Source: Blakeslea trispora (lineage: Eukaryota > Mucoromycota > Mucoromycetes > Mucorales > Choanephoraceae). From it: a stretch of 64,000 bases of DNA. The notes beneath the pieces were generated by a model that saw only the letters and a list, made by a program, of their open reading frames with translations, had not been told where the DNA came from and did no database searches. Shown here in pieces: positions 22,090 to 34,506 of the stretch. A program made the translations under genes and the position numbers. Location: contig JAIWNE010000091.1 of assembly GCA_025331445.1 (NCBI GenBank), positions 62,001 through 126,000 on the forward strand, given 5' to 3'. How positions within the stretch are numbered: position 1 is the first letter of the stretch; each line of letters begins with the position of its first letter.

Positions 22090-25000
22090 ATGATGAGTAC
22101 AGAAGAAAGATCTTCTTTATTAGATAGACGTACATCATCTCAAAAACAGTATCTCACCCTACCTTCTCCCTGCCAAGATCAAGAAAGTCCTGCTACACCT
22201 TCACGCCAATTTAAATGGTTCAATAAACGTACAGGATCCTATGATGAAGACAGATCTGGACTAGTCAAAGAAAGTACGGGTGTTCGTGTCTGGAGTGAAT
22301 CTTATTCAAGTATAGGTAAAATACCAGAGAAATTGACATTTGTTGTGATATACTGATATGGATGATCAGATTGGATCCATGATCGTATCAAGGAAGGTGT
22401 AAGGAAGCGTAAATTAAGATCCATGCAGGGCATCAAGGGCCAACTGATGAAATCGAGTGATGCATCACAAGCTTGGATCTTGGTGATCCTTATTGGTGCT
22501 GCAGTAGCCACAATTGCTTGGTTGATAGATGTTGTGCAAGAATGGTTATCTGACCTTAAACAAGGTTACTGCACTACCAATTGGAGATTAAACAGTAATT
22601 TCTGTTGTTGGGAAAATAAAGGTAAAAAAGACAACACATATATATTTTATTATTTTTACTAAATTTGTACATTTCAGAAGCCATGTGTGACGCTTGGAAG
22701 ACATGGCCTGAAGTATTTGGTGTAAAGGGAGAAAGTGCAACTTATTATACAGCCATGTTGATGTATACTTGTTTTGGTGTAAGTGACTTGTAAGAAAATG
22801 CCTTGTTTTGTTCTTAATCTATGATTCATCTAGTTATTGTTCTCCCTTATTGCTTCTGCCTTGGTTAAATTGACAGCTGAGAAAGTCAAGGTGCGTACTC
22901 TGTCCAGACAAGCTCCTTTCTCCAGATCATCCTCTGTAGCCTCTTTTGCTCATGAACATGAGGTGGATGAGATCAAGGTCAGACATCAGTATGATACCAA
23001 AACTGTCTATTACAGTGCTGGATCGGGTATTCCTGAAGTCAAGGTGATCTTGGGTGGTTTTGTGATTAAAGGATTCTTGGGTATCAAGACCTTGCTTGTG
23101 AAAAGTATTGGCATGGTAAGTGGATCATCCATCTCAGCTAAGAAGGGAATTATTCTGATGTTTCTAAACTAGATATTCTCTACATCTGCTGGGCTGACGA
23201 TTGGTAAAGAAGGTCCTTTTGTTCATTTGGCCTGTTCAGCAGGAAATATTGCTTGTCGATTGTTTCCCAAGTTTAACAAGAACGAAAGTAAGTTGATTCA
23301 ATAGACTTTCTTCATCCAGACTGACTCGTTATACAAAGGTAAACGAAGAGAGATTTTATCAGCAGCAGCAGCATCTGGTGTAGCTGTAGCCTTTGGTGCT
23401 CCTATTGGTGGTGTCTTGTTCAGTCTTGAAGAAGTAAGCTATTATTTCCCCATGAAGACCATGATTCGAAGTTATTGTTGTGCTATGGTAGCTGCTATTG
23501 TCTTGAAGGTAAACTAAACAAAAGGTCATACTACAAACACATTCTGATTTTCATTAAAAAAAAAAGATCATGGATCCTTTTGGTACTGGCAAGATTGTAT
23601 TGTTTCAAGTCTCTTATGATAAAGATTATCATCTATTTGAACTTGTGCCTCTGATTATCTGTGGTGCCTTTGCAGTAAGCAAATACAAATCACATTTTTA
23701 TTTATTTCCTAATGTGTTGTTTAGGGCTTTTTTGGTGCATTTGTCACTTTTTTCAATATCAAATATCAACATTTACGAAAATCCACTTTTATTGGAAAAT
23801 ACCCTATGACTGAAGTCTTTTGTATTATGTTATTGACTGCCTTTGTTAGTTTTTGGAATCCCTTTTCCAGGTAAAGCTAAGAGACAGATTATTGAGAAAA
23901 ATGATGTCTGATCATCTAGGTTAGAATGGGTCTTACTGAATTCACTGCAGAACTCTTTTCAGAATGTTCGCCTACGAATGATAATGCAGGTCTTTGTGCG
24001 TAAGTCAGTTATAGACAACTGTTGATCCAACTCCCCCCCTTACTTAATCGTTCTATCAAAGACGTACAGTAGCAGAAATACCTCAGTTACTCTATCTGTT
24101 GATGACCACCCTGTTTATCAAGATGGGATTGACAGTGATTACATTTGGCTGTACAGTGCCTGGAGGTATCTTTTTGCCTAGTCTGATCATTGGTGCCATC
24201 ACAGGAAGGATCATTGGTCTCATAATGCAATATATCACACTGACCTATCCTGATGCATGGCCCTTGACTGCCTGTGCAGATGACTTTGCCACACGTGGTG
24301 AATGCATCATTCCTGGTGTCTATGCTATTGTAGGTGCTGCTGCTGGATTGGCTGGTGTGACCAGAACCACCATTTCTCTTGTGGTTGTGATGTTTGAATT
24401 GACGTATTCTTTGACCTATGCTCTTGTAAGTGCACTACATGGTTTTTAGTGAACAAGGGGGATACTGATGTGTTTTCTACAAATAGCCTATTATGATTGC
24501 TGTGATGGTAAGCACCAAAAAAACAAGGTCTAGTCCTTTTTTTTTTAAATAGATCAATTAGGTAGCAAAATGGATTGCAGATGCTACCTTTGTAGAAGGC
24601 ATCTATGATCTATTGATCGATTTAAAGCAATATCCTTATCTGGAGGCTCGTCGGGATTACATTCATACCATGACCATCTTGAACATCATCGAATACCACT
24701 CCACCATCGATCTGGATCAACCCATCAGCATAGGCAAACTAAGGCAGAAACTAGCCATCGTCAGTTCCATGAGTTATGGAGAAGATGGTGGATTCCCTAT
24801 TCTGAGTGATGGTGATGTACTTGAGGGCTATATTGCGACCAGTGAAGTGGTGCATGGATTAGAACAGTTGGAGAATAGACTGTCAGCTACCATGAATCAA
24901 CAGGACATCCTTCAAGTCCCTTGTTATTTCAAGCCACATTACTCTCCTTTCAGCAAGCCAACATCTGTTCGAGATGATAACCTGAATGACTTTTCGCAGT

Positions 25001-25241
25001 ATATTGATCATGTAAATGTTTATATGGCTGAATTTGAGTCATCATTAACTCTTTTCTTTTTGGTCTATAGGCTCCATTGACTATCAATCAAAATGCTTCC
25101 ATGACCTTGTTGATGGACATGTTTACCAAGTTGGGTGCAAGATATGTCTGTGTGACACATGCGAGTGGTAAATACTTGGGCATCATTCATAAAAGAAGAC
25201 TGTTGGCCTACTTGAAGGAATTGGATGAAGAAGAAGAATGA
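22090..25241 (+). CDS. CLC-family chloride channel / Cl-/H+ antiporter (ClC-3/Gef1-like)
   Basis: About 13 exons encode roughly 820 residues. A hydrophilic N terminus (residues 1-~100) is followed by the membrane core. Selectivity signatures are present: [16 protein letters not shown] with the gating glutamate, and [33 protein letters not shown] contains the internal proton-pathway glutamate of antiporter-type CLCs. Both glutamates together argue for Cl-/H+ exchange in an endosome, vacuole or Golgi, as for yeast Gef1 and animal ClC-3 to ClC-5, rather than a plain channel. Two CBS regions follow in the cytosolic tail ([22 protein letters not shown] and [28 protein letters not shown]). It ends LKELDEEEE. 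The first of two tandem ATGs (22090) was taken as start. Confidence 0.93.
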
Positions 25242-25760
25242 AGTGTGTTTATTCATTGAATTCTTTTTTTTGGGGAGGTAATTGAACCTTTGGAATAGAC
25301 TAAGTTATTGTTAATAAAGTTATTATATCTTTTTTTTTGGAATATCTCTTTTTTTTTTTTACCATATCAGGTTTCATCACCTAAACAATAAAGTTGTATA
25401 TAAGCAAAGTATTCTATTATTATTTTTGTATTCGCGTACCTTGTTTGTCACTGTACTTCCAACAGCCATTCCAGTACATAAAATAACAAAAGTATACAAC
25501 TTGTTGATCTGTGCCATTGCTTTTCAATGTGTATAAAAATATAAAGAAAAAAGAAAGTACAAGTTTTTTTTTTCTATTTTTTTTTATTATTATTGTATGA
25601 CATGTAACAAAAAAGAGTCATTTTAATATTTTTTTTTATATATATATTATTATTTTTTTTTCCTTCATTCTAATATCAAATAATCAAGGTTAGTCTTGAT
25701 TTGTTTCATTAGTATCCATTGCTCTATTAAAACGCGCTTTTTTTCTCTTCCTCTCTAGTC
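25242..25760. other. AT-rich intergenic region
   Basis: Contains T-runs (25329-25337, 25350-25359, 25565-25573) and TA-rich stretches near 25637-25660. No gene seen. The SmG promoter should lie at its right end. Confidence 0.5.
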
Positions 25761-26106
25761 ATGGGCAAGACAACTACACCAGAATTAAAAAAGTAAGCTG
25801 ATTGAACAGCAAAAGAAAGAAAGATCCACTAACCTAGACTAGATACATGGACAAGCGTCTTTCACTTCAACTGAACGGCAACCGTAAAGTTACAGGCGTA
25901 CTTCGTGGTTTCGATCCTTTCATGAACATTGTGTTGGATGAAACTGTAGAAGAGATCAGTGCTACAGAAAAGCACAACATTGGCATGGTGGTAAATACAA
26001 ACAATAAACAAAAAATCAGAAATAATCACTCATTCTCTCTTTTTTTTCTTGTTAGGTAATTCGTGGTAACAGTATTTCAATCATGGAAGCTCTTGAACGT
26101 ATTTAG
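25761..26106 (+). CDS. SMX2: Small nuclear ribonucleoprotein G (SmG)
   Basis: Subunit of the heptameric Sm ring on spliceosomal snRNAs. Exons 25761-25792, 25843-25990 and 26056-26106 give 76 residues, the same length as human SmG. Sm1 and Sm2 motifs are visible: [33 protein letters not shown] and [17 protein letters not shown]. The stop is only 21 bp from the stop of the convergent CLPTM1-family gene, so their transcripts must overlap at the 3' ends. Confidence 0.96.
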
Positions 26107-26127
26107 TTGTTGAATAAAGATTATGAT

Positions 26128-28388
26128 TTATTTATCTTTCTTGCTCTCTTCCTCTATTTCCTTTTGGCCTACTTGACCATATTCATTAGCACGTGTAGGA
26201 TCGACCTTATAGACATGTCTTTGATAAAGATAGACAAAGAACACAAAATCATCTCGGAGACAGGCAAGACGGTGTAAGGTAGGCATTTTGATGACAAAGG
26301 CAAATAAATCATCTAGAAGAGAAGGATAAGTGTTTTGCAAGAAAGAAACCTAGATCGTATCTTACCAATAAAAGTATTCAATGACTTGTACATCAATGTC
26401 TTCCAGGGCATATGAGCTACACTCTTTAGCTTATAGTTGATATACAACTGAGGCAACATGGTAATAAAACCAAACATGTACACAAATTCAACCAATGTCT
26501 TGAGAACATAAGAATACCAGCTCTTGTGTTCTTCGTAGTAAAGTGAATAGACAGCATAACCAGCCAAGAGAGGATACGAGAGCCAGGTAAGGTATTTGAA
26601 GGCAATGGCATCATATCGACCTGTCTCATCTTCCTCTTCTGTCTTTGATTCCTGTTGACCTAAACTAGGCAACAGACTTCCAGGGGTCCAGATGAGTTCG
26701 TACTTTAGAGCCTTAAAGACCTTCCATAACTCAATCAACAAACCAAAACCTTGACTGATCAAGACCATATAAGATGTCTCTTGGTTATTATCCAGCAAAT
26801 ACAAAAAGATGACAATCTGGAAAAAGATATTGACCACCAAAGTACGGACAGAGATACCTGCACTGTTTTCCTTCTTTTTCCAGAACTGAATGTCATTCTT
26901 AAAGGCCAACATCTCAAACAACGAATGAAGTAGACTGACCAAGATGGTGGTAGCTAACAAGACAGGATTGGTTTCCATAAACATACGCTTGACTTCATCC
27001 AGATCACTCGATGTCATGCCTCCCATAGGGCTATTGGCCTGTTGTTTCATGGATTCATCCAGTGTAGCATAGATGTTGAATTTCCACATCGAGATAGGTT
27101 CCAGGCGAATCAAGAGAGGGAGTGTCTGAACTGTCTCATTCACAGGGAAAGCATTTTGTTGCAAGGCCCAGAAATCATTGGGGTAAAGGATAGGACGATA
27201 AAAGCCTTGTTTGCCATTGGGTGTTCTAGCCAAATGATGATCCAAAGTGACATCTAAAACAAGGCATAAGCATCAATTTTCTTTCTTTCTATCTATCTTA
27301 CATTTAATAATAGGTGGTTGTAATCCATTCTTGGGAAGCACTGCTTTCTTGTCTGTAATCAAAGTCAAGGTCATGTTGTGTTGCCAATGAGCCACCAAGG
27401 GACCACGACGAGTCAAGTTGCCCAATAAGCCAGCACCCAAATCAACAATACTACCAGCACCTGTACTTTCTTCTATCTTTTCTTCTTCTACTACTGTCTT
27501 TTCTTCTTCTACTGTCTTTTCTTCTTCTTCTTGGTCTGATTTCTTCAACAGATTCTTTTGCTTAGCCATTGACTTTTGAGGATAAAACTTGGTCAAGACT
27601 AGGACAAAAGGAAAAAATTAAGACAACTACATTCAATAGGTCTCCTTTTTTTTTTCTTTTTATATACCATGACGATAATACACAATAGCATTAGGATTAA
27701 AGCGAGCATCACTAGGATCCAAAGGCATGTTGTCTTGTGTGACAAAGATATGAGCATAGACAGTACCATTGTGTTGTATTGTCTAACAATAAAAGGGAGA
27801 TTAGCCCATCATTCCTTTTGACAACAAAAAAAAACACATTACTTTGGTAGCAGGAATGTCAATCCAGTGTTCTCTTGCTTCAAATGGCTCTTGATAGTAG
27901 ATCTCATGGGTCTTCCAATCAGGTTGCTTTTTGTAGTCACTGAAATACTCTTGTTCACTTACGTAAACAGACACTGCCATAGGAGTACCCGCTGGCCAAA
28001 GAGGGGTGAGACCATCAGGTAAATGAGAGAGAGGGACAGAAGGATTAGGATGATAAAAGACATGGTCAGGTATACCCATGGCATAATCACGAAGGGTAAC
28101 ACCATGTGTACTGACTGGTGTCTCTGTTGTTGTTGTGGTGGTGGTGGTGGCAGGTCCATTTGTTTCAGTATTGGAATGACTAAAGCCTAAAGAAAATTGT
28201 TCTAGTTTTCTTTCTATTCTCTCTTTACTTTTATTACCTCCAGTGACAGCTCGCATCACTAACCAAAAGAATAACATCTGAAGGATTTGACCTCCATACT
28301 TTTTAAAGAAGCCTTGTTCTTCTTGTCTAGTTGGACTATTGGGTGTAGCTGAGGCACTTGTGGGTCCCTCTTTTGTACTTTCTGCCAT
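26128..28388 (-). CDS. CLPTM1-family multi-pass membrane protein
   Basis: Five exons give about 670 residues. The start is MAESTKEG at 28388. An early hydrophobic segment (GGQILQMLFFWLVMRAVTGG) is followed by a large lumenal domain with FYHPNPSVPLSHL, IYYQEPFEAREHWID, HNGTVYAHIFVTQ, RGPLVAHWQHNMTLTLI and FYRPILYPNDFW. These match the CLPTM1 (cleft lip and palate transmembrane protein 1) family. Several transmembrane helices follow, with conserved NDIQFWK, TLVEFVYMFGFITMLPQLYINYKLKSVAHMPWK and DDLFAFVIKMPTLHRLACLRDDF. An Asn/Thr-rich and a Glu-rich linker are low complexity. Family members act in the ER/Golgi in membrane-protein and lipid handling; the exact role here is not readable. Confidence 0.93.
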
Positions 28389-29004
28389 GACTGATATAAG
28401 AAGAAAATACACACACTCAAAAATAAAAAACAGTGAGAGAGTAAATCTGCCCTTGAAAATAATGGACAACTCTCTCTTTATGAGAAGCCAATGAAATTGA
28501 ATGATAGACTAAATTGAAACTCAGTCATGATGTGTGTTGGAGTGTAGTGAGTTTTCTTGTCAAGATTTCATCACCTTGAGAGAAAAGTATTCATGCCATA
28601 ACAATGAGGGGAGGAATTGGTTTCCATGCAACCTCTTCCAGTAAACTCTACCAAGGTAAAAGCTAATGTGCAAGTGACGAAAAGAAAAAAAATTAGAGCA
28701 AAGATAGTTGATTTCTTATGGGGGGAAGATACCTACTATGTATTTAGCTGCTGCTTCTTCTTCTTTTTTTTCACTGTAAAAAATACACTGACAGTGTCAT
28801 GGCTATTTGACTGTAACTGTAGGGATAACAAGTCAATATCAGTCCAACATGTTACTATAGTGATAATAAGGTTTTATGCAGATTTTGAAATAATGCCCTG
28901 AAAAGGAATGTTCAGTGGCGCAGTTGAAAGTCCGACATGCCTCTCTCGCTCTTTTTTTTTAGTGTGTTGGAGCCACTCTTTTTTTTTTTCTTTATCTATT
29001 TATC
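28389..29004. promoter_or_regulatory. Divergent intergenic region
   Basis: Separates the start codons of the CLPTM1-family gene (-) and the pyrophosphatase gene (+). No RNA gene or repeat was recognised; T-runs of 8-11 lie within 70 bp of the plus-strand start. Confidence 0.5.
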
Positions 29005-30747
29005 ATGTCTGGTCCAACACCAGGACTTCATCACTCTGACTCTTCACTTTCGCTAAGGACAAGAAAAGGAAATCAAGAGAATAAGCCACAGACGGATATA
29101 TCCAAAAAGGGTTATGTGGTAGACGAACGAGTGTTTGGTAGTGAACTTGCAACAGCCGATGCATTTGAGGAAGATCACCTTTTAGAGAACAGTGAGATCA
29201 TTGATATGAGCGATATCTATCATCCTTCTTTTAAGGATAAGAAGCCTACCAAGGCCTATTCTATAGTAAGCTAAATGGACTCTTTTTTCCATTTGTTACT
29301 GAAAATACACCATTAGACTGTGATAGGACGCACCTGTTTCTTTATGATTGTCTTGATCTTATTGACCCTCTTGGGCATTCAGGGCACAAGACAATGGAAG
29401 ATCAACCAATCAGCCTTTTTTAATGGCACAGACTACTTTGATACAACCGTCATTTATATCTCTTTGGATGGTTTTCGAAATGATTATCTTGATCGTAAAG
29501 TCACACCCCACCTGGATAGAATAGGTAAGGCAATACGAGTCTGAAAGAATGAAAGGCCACTTATACATGATGATTAGCTTCTGAGGGTATTCGTGCAGAC
29601 TATATGAACCCTTCTTTTCCTGTAAGTGTAGACATCAACCATGTAATTTTTTAAAAAAAAAAGGTTAAACAATGGATAGTCCATCACTTTTCCGAATCAT
29701 TGGACATTAGTGACTGGTCTTTACCCTGAAGCACATGGCATTGTAGCCAATGAATTCTATGATCCAGTCCTTGAAGAAGAATTTATCCATAAAAAGCCAG
29801 ACATCAGCGGCGATCCAAAATGGTGGAAGGGAGAGCCTATTTGGGTCACTGCCAAAAGGCAAGGCAAGAAATCAGCTGTCATAATGTGGCCAGGATCCAA
29901 TGTACCCATCCAATCCACCACACCTGATTATTACATGGCCTATACACGCACTACCACAGCAAAGCAAAAGATGGATCAAGCATTGGATTGGTTAGATTTA
30001 CCTCGACAAGCACGACCTCAATCCATCTCGATCTATATTCCTCAAGTCGATCAAAAGGGACATGGTGGTGGTCCTGAGGGTGGACAACTGAATGGTGTCT
30101 TGGCCGATATGGATCAAGCAATTGGTCATCTCATGGAGGGTCTTTTGGAACGACACCTTCAAGAGCATGTTCATTTAGTCGTTGTGAGTGATCATGGTAT
30201 GGCTGCTTCAGACAAGACACGTTTGATATTTTATGATCAGATCCTCTCACCTCAATCCGAGTCTTATCTGATGCCGAGAGAGGCATGGCCCTTACTTGGT
30301 CTTCGTACCAAGCCAGATGCACCTCAGGGAGCCCTGGATCAGATCTATCAAGAGATTCAACAGTATCTTGAACAACATCCTCAAGAGGCTCATTTCAAGG
30401 TCTATAGACGACACGAGATGCCTGCTCGGTTCCATTACAATGGAACGGAACGTATTGCTCCTATCTTGATGATACCCGATGTAGGCTATTCTATCATTCG
30501 AAGCAATGAGTTTAAGCCTACAGAACAGAAGCCTTATTATAGTCCCCGAGGTATTCATGGCTATGATAATTTGGCACCTGAGATGAGAGCGATCTTTTGT
30601 GCTAAGGGACCTCAGGTGGTTTCTACTTATGCACCTGGTACAGTTGTCAAACCATTCTTCAATACAGAAATGTATCGATTCTTGACGCGTTTGTTGGATG
30701 TCGCGCCTGCTCCTAATAATGCTACGTTAGATGGTGTATTCCTTTAA
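29005..30747 (+). CDS. Ectonucleotide pyrophosphatase/phosphodiesterase (NPP type)
   Basis: A metal-dependent enzyme of the alkaline-phosphatase superfamily that hydrolyses nucleotide pyrophosphate or phosphodiester bonds, usually outside the cell or in the secretory lumen. Exons 29005-29265, 29317-29524, 29578-29621 and 29680-30747 give 526 residues. A cytosolic tail of ~90 residues precedes one signal-anchor helix (TCFFMIVLILLTLLGI), so type II topology. Catalytic features: YISLDGFRNDYL (first metal Asp), [24 protein letters not shown] with the nucleophilic Thr, YIPQVDQKGHGGGPEG (metal Asp and His) and VVSDHGMA (metal Asp-His). A later GIHGYDN supplies the last metal His. The acceptor before SITFPNHW (29679) was chosen over an upstream AG because it keeps the motif. 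Confidence 0.93.
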
Positions 30748-31303
30748 AGGCAATCCACTTTCTTTTTTGTAAATAGTTCATTACTCTTTCTTTTATTGAA
30801 TAAAAAGAAAAAAAAATCAAATTTTTGCTGTATAAAATAAACAGTGGTGAATGGCCACTCTATTCAGATAAACTTTTTTGAGATGTTGCTTGATCGATAA
30901 AGGTCATTGTCTTGTCATGGATAATGTATAGTTCAAATTAAATTTGAAATCGATAGTCCCAAGGCGGGGGGGATGCAAATGAGGTCTACCTTCTCACCCT
31001 ATTCTTTTAAGCTCAACTTAATCGAGAGTAGTTCTGATGTATGGCTAAAACTATTTAAAAAAGAGAGAGAGGGAAAGAAGCTGTTGATGGCTTGAAGAAC
31101 ATGCCTGTAGCAATGACTTGTTAAAAACGATACATGGTTATCTTTTTTTTTTCTGTCAATAGGTTGACTCCAAGTATGCTTGAAGAAAAACTACTTTTTG
31201 AGATCTTCAAATGATCTTCTGGCAGGGCTGTCATGTCTGGGGAGGAGAGAAGATTTAGTACTCAAGATAAATAGAGTTTATGTAACGCTTACAACCTTGC
31301 TCA
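30748..31303. other. Intergenic stretch, no gene recognised
   Basis: 3' flank of the pyrophosphatase gene. A GGCGGGGGGG run lies at about 30963-30972 and a T-run near 31143. Nothing else recognisable. Confidence 0.4.
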
Positions 31304-34075
31304 TCACGCTTCGCGTGAAGTTAATACACCGCTTCTTGTACAAAAGGATGCTGCTTTGTGATTAAATTCAGTGTTGGTATGACTGATGGTTTTTGAGAAA
31401 GCAGGGAGAGTTTGCTGAAAGAGCAAAGTTGTAGTTCTGGAAATGACAATAGCAAGGGCAGACAGCTTTTCACAGCCACTTACCCCCTACGACCATTCCT
31501 GACGGATAGGCATTCATGGTTCAAGCAGTAAAATGCGCCTTTCATGCTTCTATATACTGTTTTGCCTTTCACTTGTATGAGCTGCTTTGAATGTTGAAGT
31601 TTGTGAAAGCAATAGACACAGGTTTGCGACGTGTTGTTTTCGTTGGTAATGCTGACTGATGTGTAGCGGGCATGGTTATCCTGTTTCCAAGTACCACCAT
31701 AGCGTAAGTGTCGTTTGATTCTGGAACCTACCCTAAAGCCACGATCACCAATCATCATGATCAACTGCTTTTGTGGTGGCCAAAGTCCTGCCTTCTGCTT
31801 GCCTTTTCGATCTCTGATTGCTTCTACCTTAGGATTCAACCAAAGACGTTCTCGAGCACAAATACAATCTTCTGACTTCTTCATAAACATTTCTCTTTTC
31901 ATATCACCCTTCTTCATCTTGGTGTTCTGGTAGAAGCTTCTCACTACATTCTTGTTATCTTGCAAACATCTGTACGCATTCCAAACATCTTCTTCATTTT
32001 TGATAGTACTGAAATTTTGACGTGACAATGCTGCTTCTGCTTCAGCGACTTGCGGACTGTTTTTCTTCATCAACGCCAACTCATGTCTGTAATGAAAGTT
32101 TCTACTTGCAAAATCAACATCTTCAGCCGAGACTGTCTTTGCTTCAGGCAATGGTTGGAATTCAGGTTCAGTTTGCTCAGTCAAAGCAGCGAAACGGTTA
32201 TGAAGCTTCAAATGGTAGACATATCGTCCGAGTAAAACAGGTACTGATTCTGACATTTTTACAATGCCATTATCCGTGCCAGAGAAAACGAAATCTTGAG
32301 AAAGTTGGTGAGGAACTGGATTAAGTTTTGCATCTTCAGACTTGAATATGGCACCTCGTTCGTTGACATCAGCCTTTTGGATATGTCTCAAAGTTTTTTC
32401 AGCCTTCTGCTTCCCCTTGTCTTTTTTAGGCATGGTGACAGCTCTACGTCAAACATACAGGCTAAATTTTCGATCAGACAACTCACGCTTGCATTCTTCA
32501 ACAGCCAAATAACCCTCGTATCTTTTTTCTTTTAACAAATTGATGAGCTGAGATATTTCCTTTTGAATGTCATCTAAGGCTTTCTTTTGTAGCTCGGTAG
32601 GTATAGCCACTGGCAGCTCCTGCTGACCAGATTGAGTACCTTTGAGTTTGTTGATTGCGTTGCGAATGATATTAAAGATGTCTGGCAAGCATCCACAAAG
32701 ACCAGCTTCAGCTTCTTCGGAAGGAGTGGATGGCCCAGATGGTTCAGTTGGTAGAGCTTGAGTTGCAGAAGGCTGGGAGAAGGGGTTTTGCCAATATCGC
32801 TTAGCTACTTTGATTTGAATGCCAAAGTTACCATCATTGTATGCTTTATAAGCTTGCTTCAGGTTCTTGGACAAATCATTCACTTCTTTCTGCAAAATAG
32901 CAATTTCATTCTTGAGGATATTCTTGTCTTTTCTCGGACTGCAACAGGATTTGCTGCCATGTTGATTCTGGAAGATTGCTGGTGGAAGGCTGCTTTTTTA
33001 AAGAAGCTGTTGTTTCCTTGGGCTTGTTCATCTTTGTACCTAACAACCTTACATGCTGTAATCCGGGCAGAATAGTGATGTTGTGCGCGAATGTCAACTT
33101 GTTTTGTTTGCATGCTGCTTGAATGCTTGCCATATTGAAAAAGGAATTAAACACAGCATCCTTATGATTGTTGACATCAATTGCACGTTGAAGCGGTGTA
33201 CCATCATATTTGAAGAATTTTAGTTTTTGTTGACCGTGATTACAATACAAAGAGTAGAGGGATTCTGCATTCATTCGGAAAGCTTTTAGGCTGGCAGACG
33301 GCATAGGGCACATGTTGCAATTAAATCTAGCATAACCGACACAGCGGAGAAGATCGTTTGCAAGGATAATGAATAGAAGCTGGTGACTAATAGATTCATA
33401 GTTTGCTTTCGAAGGGATATATGGCTTGAGCCTTATGACAATAAGTAAGCATACATCAATCTCATTCTCTGAAAGATCAGCGCGTGTATTCACCAAGGAT
33501 TCACGAGTGAGATAACCATCTTCAAATAACAAGCTTTTTATCAGACCCTTCATTTCAAATATACGCCTTCTACTAGCATCTTGGCTACCATCCCTCAAAG
33601 CATCTTCTTCTTCAATTATATCTACTTCTTCAATACTCGAGTAACCATCGGGGGATGGTGGCAAAGCAGCTTCTTCAAATACTTGTTTGGCTATGGCTGA
33701 TTCTTCTAATGAGGATCCCATTGGTTCATTGCCTTTGCTAGATTTGATTTTTAGAGGTTTTGCGGATAGACTTCCAACAGACACTGCCAATTTCTTGCTG
33801 CCTTCTCCTAACCTACGTCTTCAAGGGGTCTTTTTCGACTTGGACCAGAAGCACTTTCAGCAACAACATCTTTGGATGTAATTTGTTTTGGTTTCTCTCT
33901 GTTTTTCTAAATAGAGTGAAGATAAAGGTTTATGAGTGCTGCTGTTATGAGTCAAGATAAGAAATAACTTTTACCTTCTGTATGATAAAATCTTCGTATG
34001 TCTTGATATGCTTTTCGCTCTTGGCAGCGCGTTGAATCCAAATGTTACCATGTTTTGCTTTTCGGTTATACTTTT
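31304..34075 (-). pseudogene. Decayed Fanzor/TnpB-like RuvC nuclease gene
   Basis: The minus strand is readable as one long protein in several broken pieces. The N-terminal part (33790-32906, then 32895-32449 after a frame change) is unfamiliar. The next frame (32433-31480, 317 codons) contains FVFSGTDNGIVKM, a RuvC-I-like Asp motif; MIGDRGFRVGSRIK; ITNENNTSQTCVYC followed by FYCLNHEC, a four-Cys zinc ribbon with a Glu just before it. After a frameshift in a run of five G, the other frame reads CEKLSALAIVIS, where RuvC-III would have R-D before K. This order (RuvC-I, Glu before a C4 ribbon, RuvC-III) fits eukaryotic Fanzor proteins, whose catalytic Glu is displaced to this place. Defects: TGA between 32449 and 32433, a frame change near 32920, a frameshift near 31485, and Glu for the last Asp. 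Exons further upstream reach about 34075. No guide-RNA region or element ends were identified. Confidence 0.6.
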
Positions 34076-34365
34076 TTCAATCGGTATCTCTCACACCTGA
34101 TGGCAATACAGAAATGGCATGGTTTTGAACTTGTGGGGGCAAGTGGCTCTGCTCGCTTTTCTTCTTTTGCTGCTTTTTTGCAAGAAAAAAATTGCTGTGT
34201 CTGTTGCCCAAAATTTCTTTTTTGACAATACCTCAAATTGTGTTACAGCAATCAATGCAGCTTAGTGATTCCTTCTAAAGATAGCCAACACATATGAAAA
34301 GACCTCTTTGATAAGATTCAAGGTCGAATGAAATTCTCTCAGAATTGAGTGAGACCGTCGAAATT

Positions 34366-34459
34366 GACAAGAACGAATTACATTGCTTTATCATCTTTAT
34401 TCATTTAAAATAGCGAAAATAAAAAGAAATTTTTTTCTATTATATTTGTACCTTGATCA
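34366..34459 (+). repeat. Left inverted terminal repeat of the DIRS element
   Basis: 94 bases identical to the reverse complement of 38543-38636. Similarity resumes a little inside, with GCTCAGGTCAATT shared by both ends. Confidence 0.95.
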
Positions 34460-34506
34460 TCTTTTTCGCTCAGGTCAATTACCGTCATTAAGATTTTTCA
34501 ATAAAA

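Noticed and set aside
34070..34316. A CRISPR-like or guide-RNA array beside the Fanzor-like gene.
   Set aside because: I saw no regularly spaced repeats or stable shared structure on either side of the gene.
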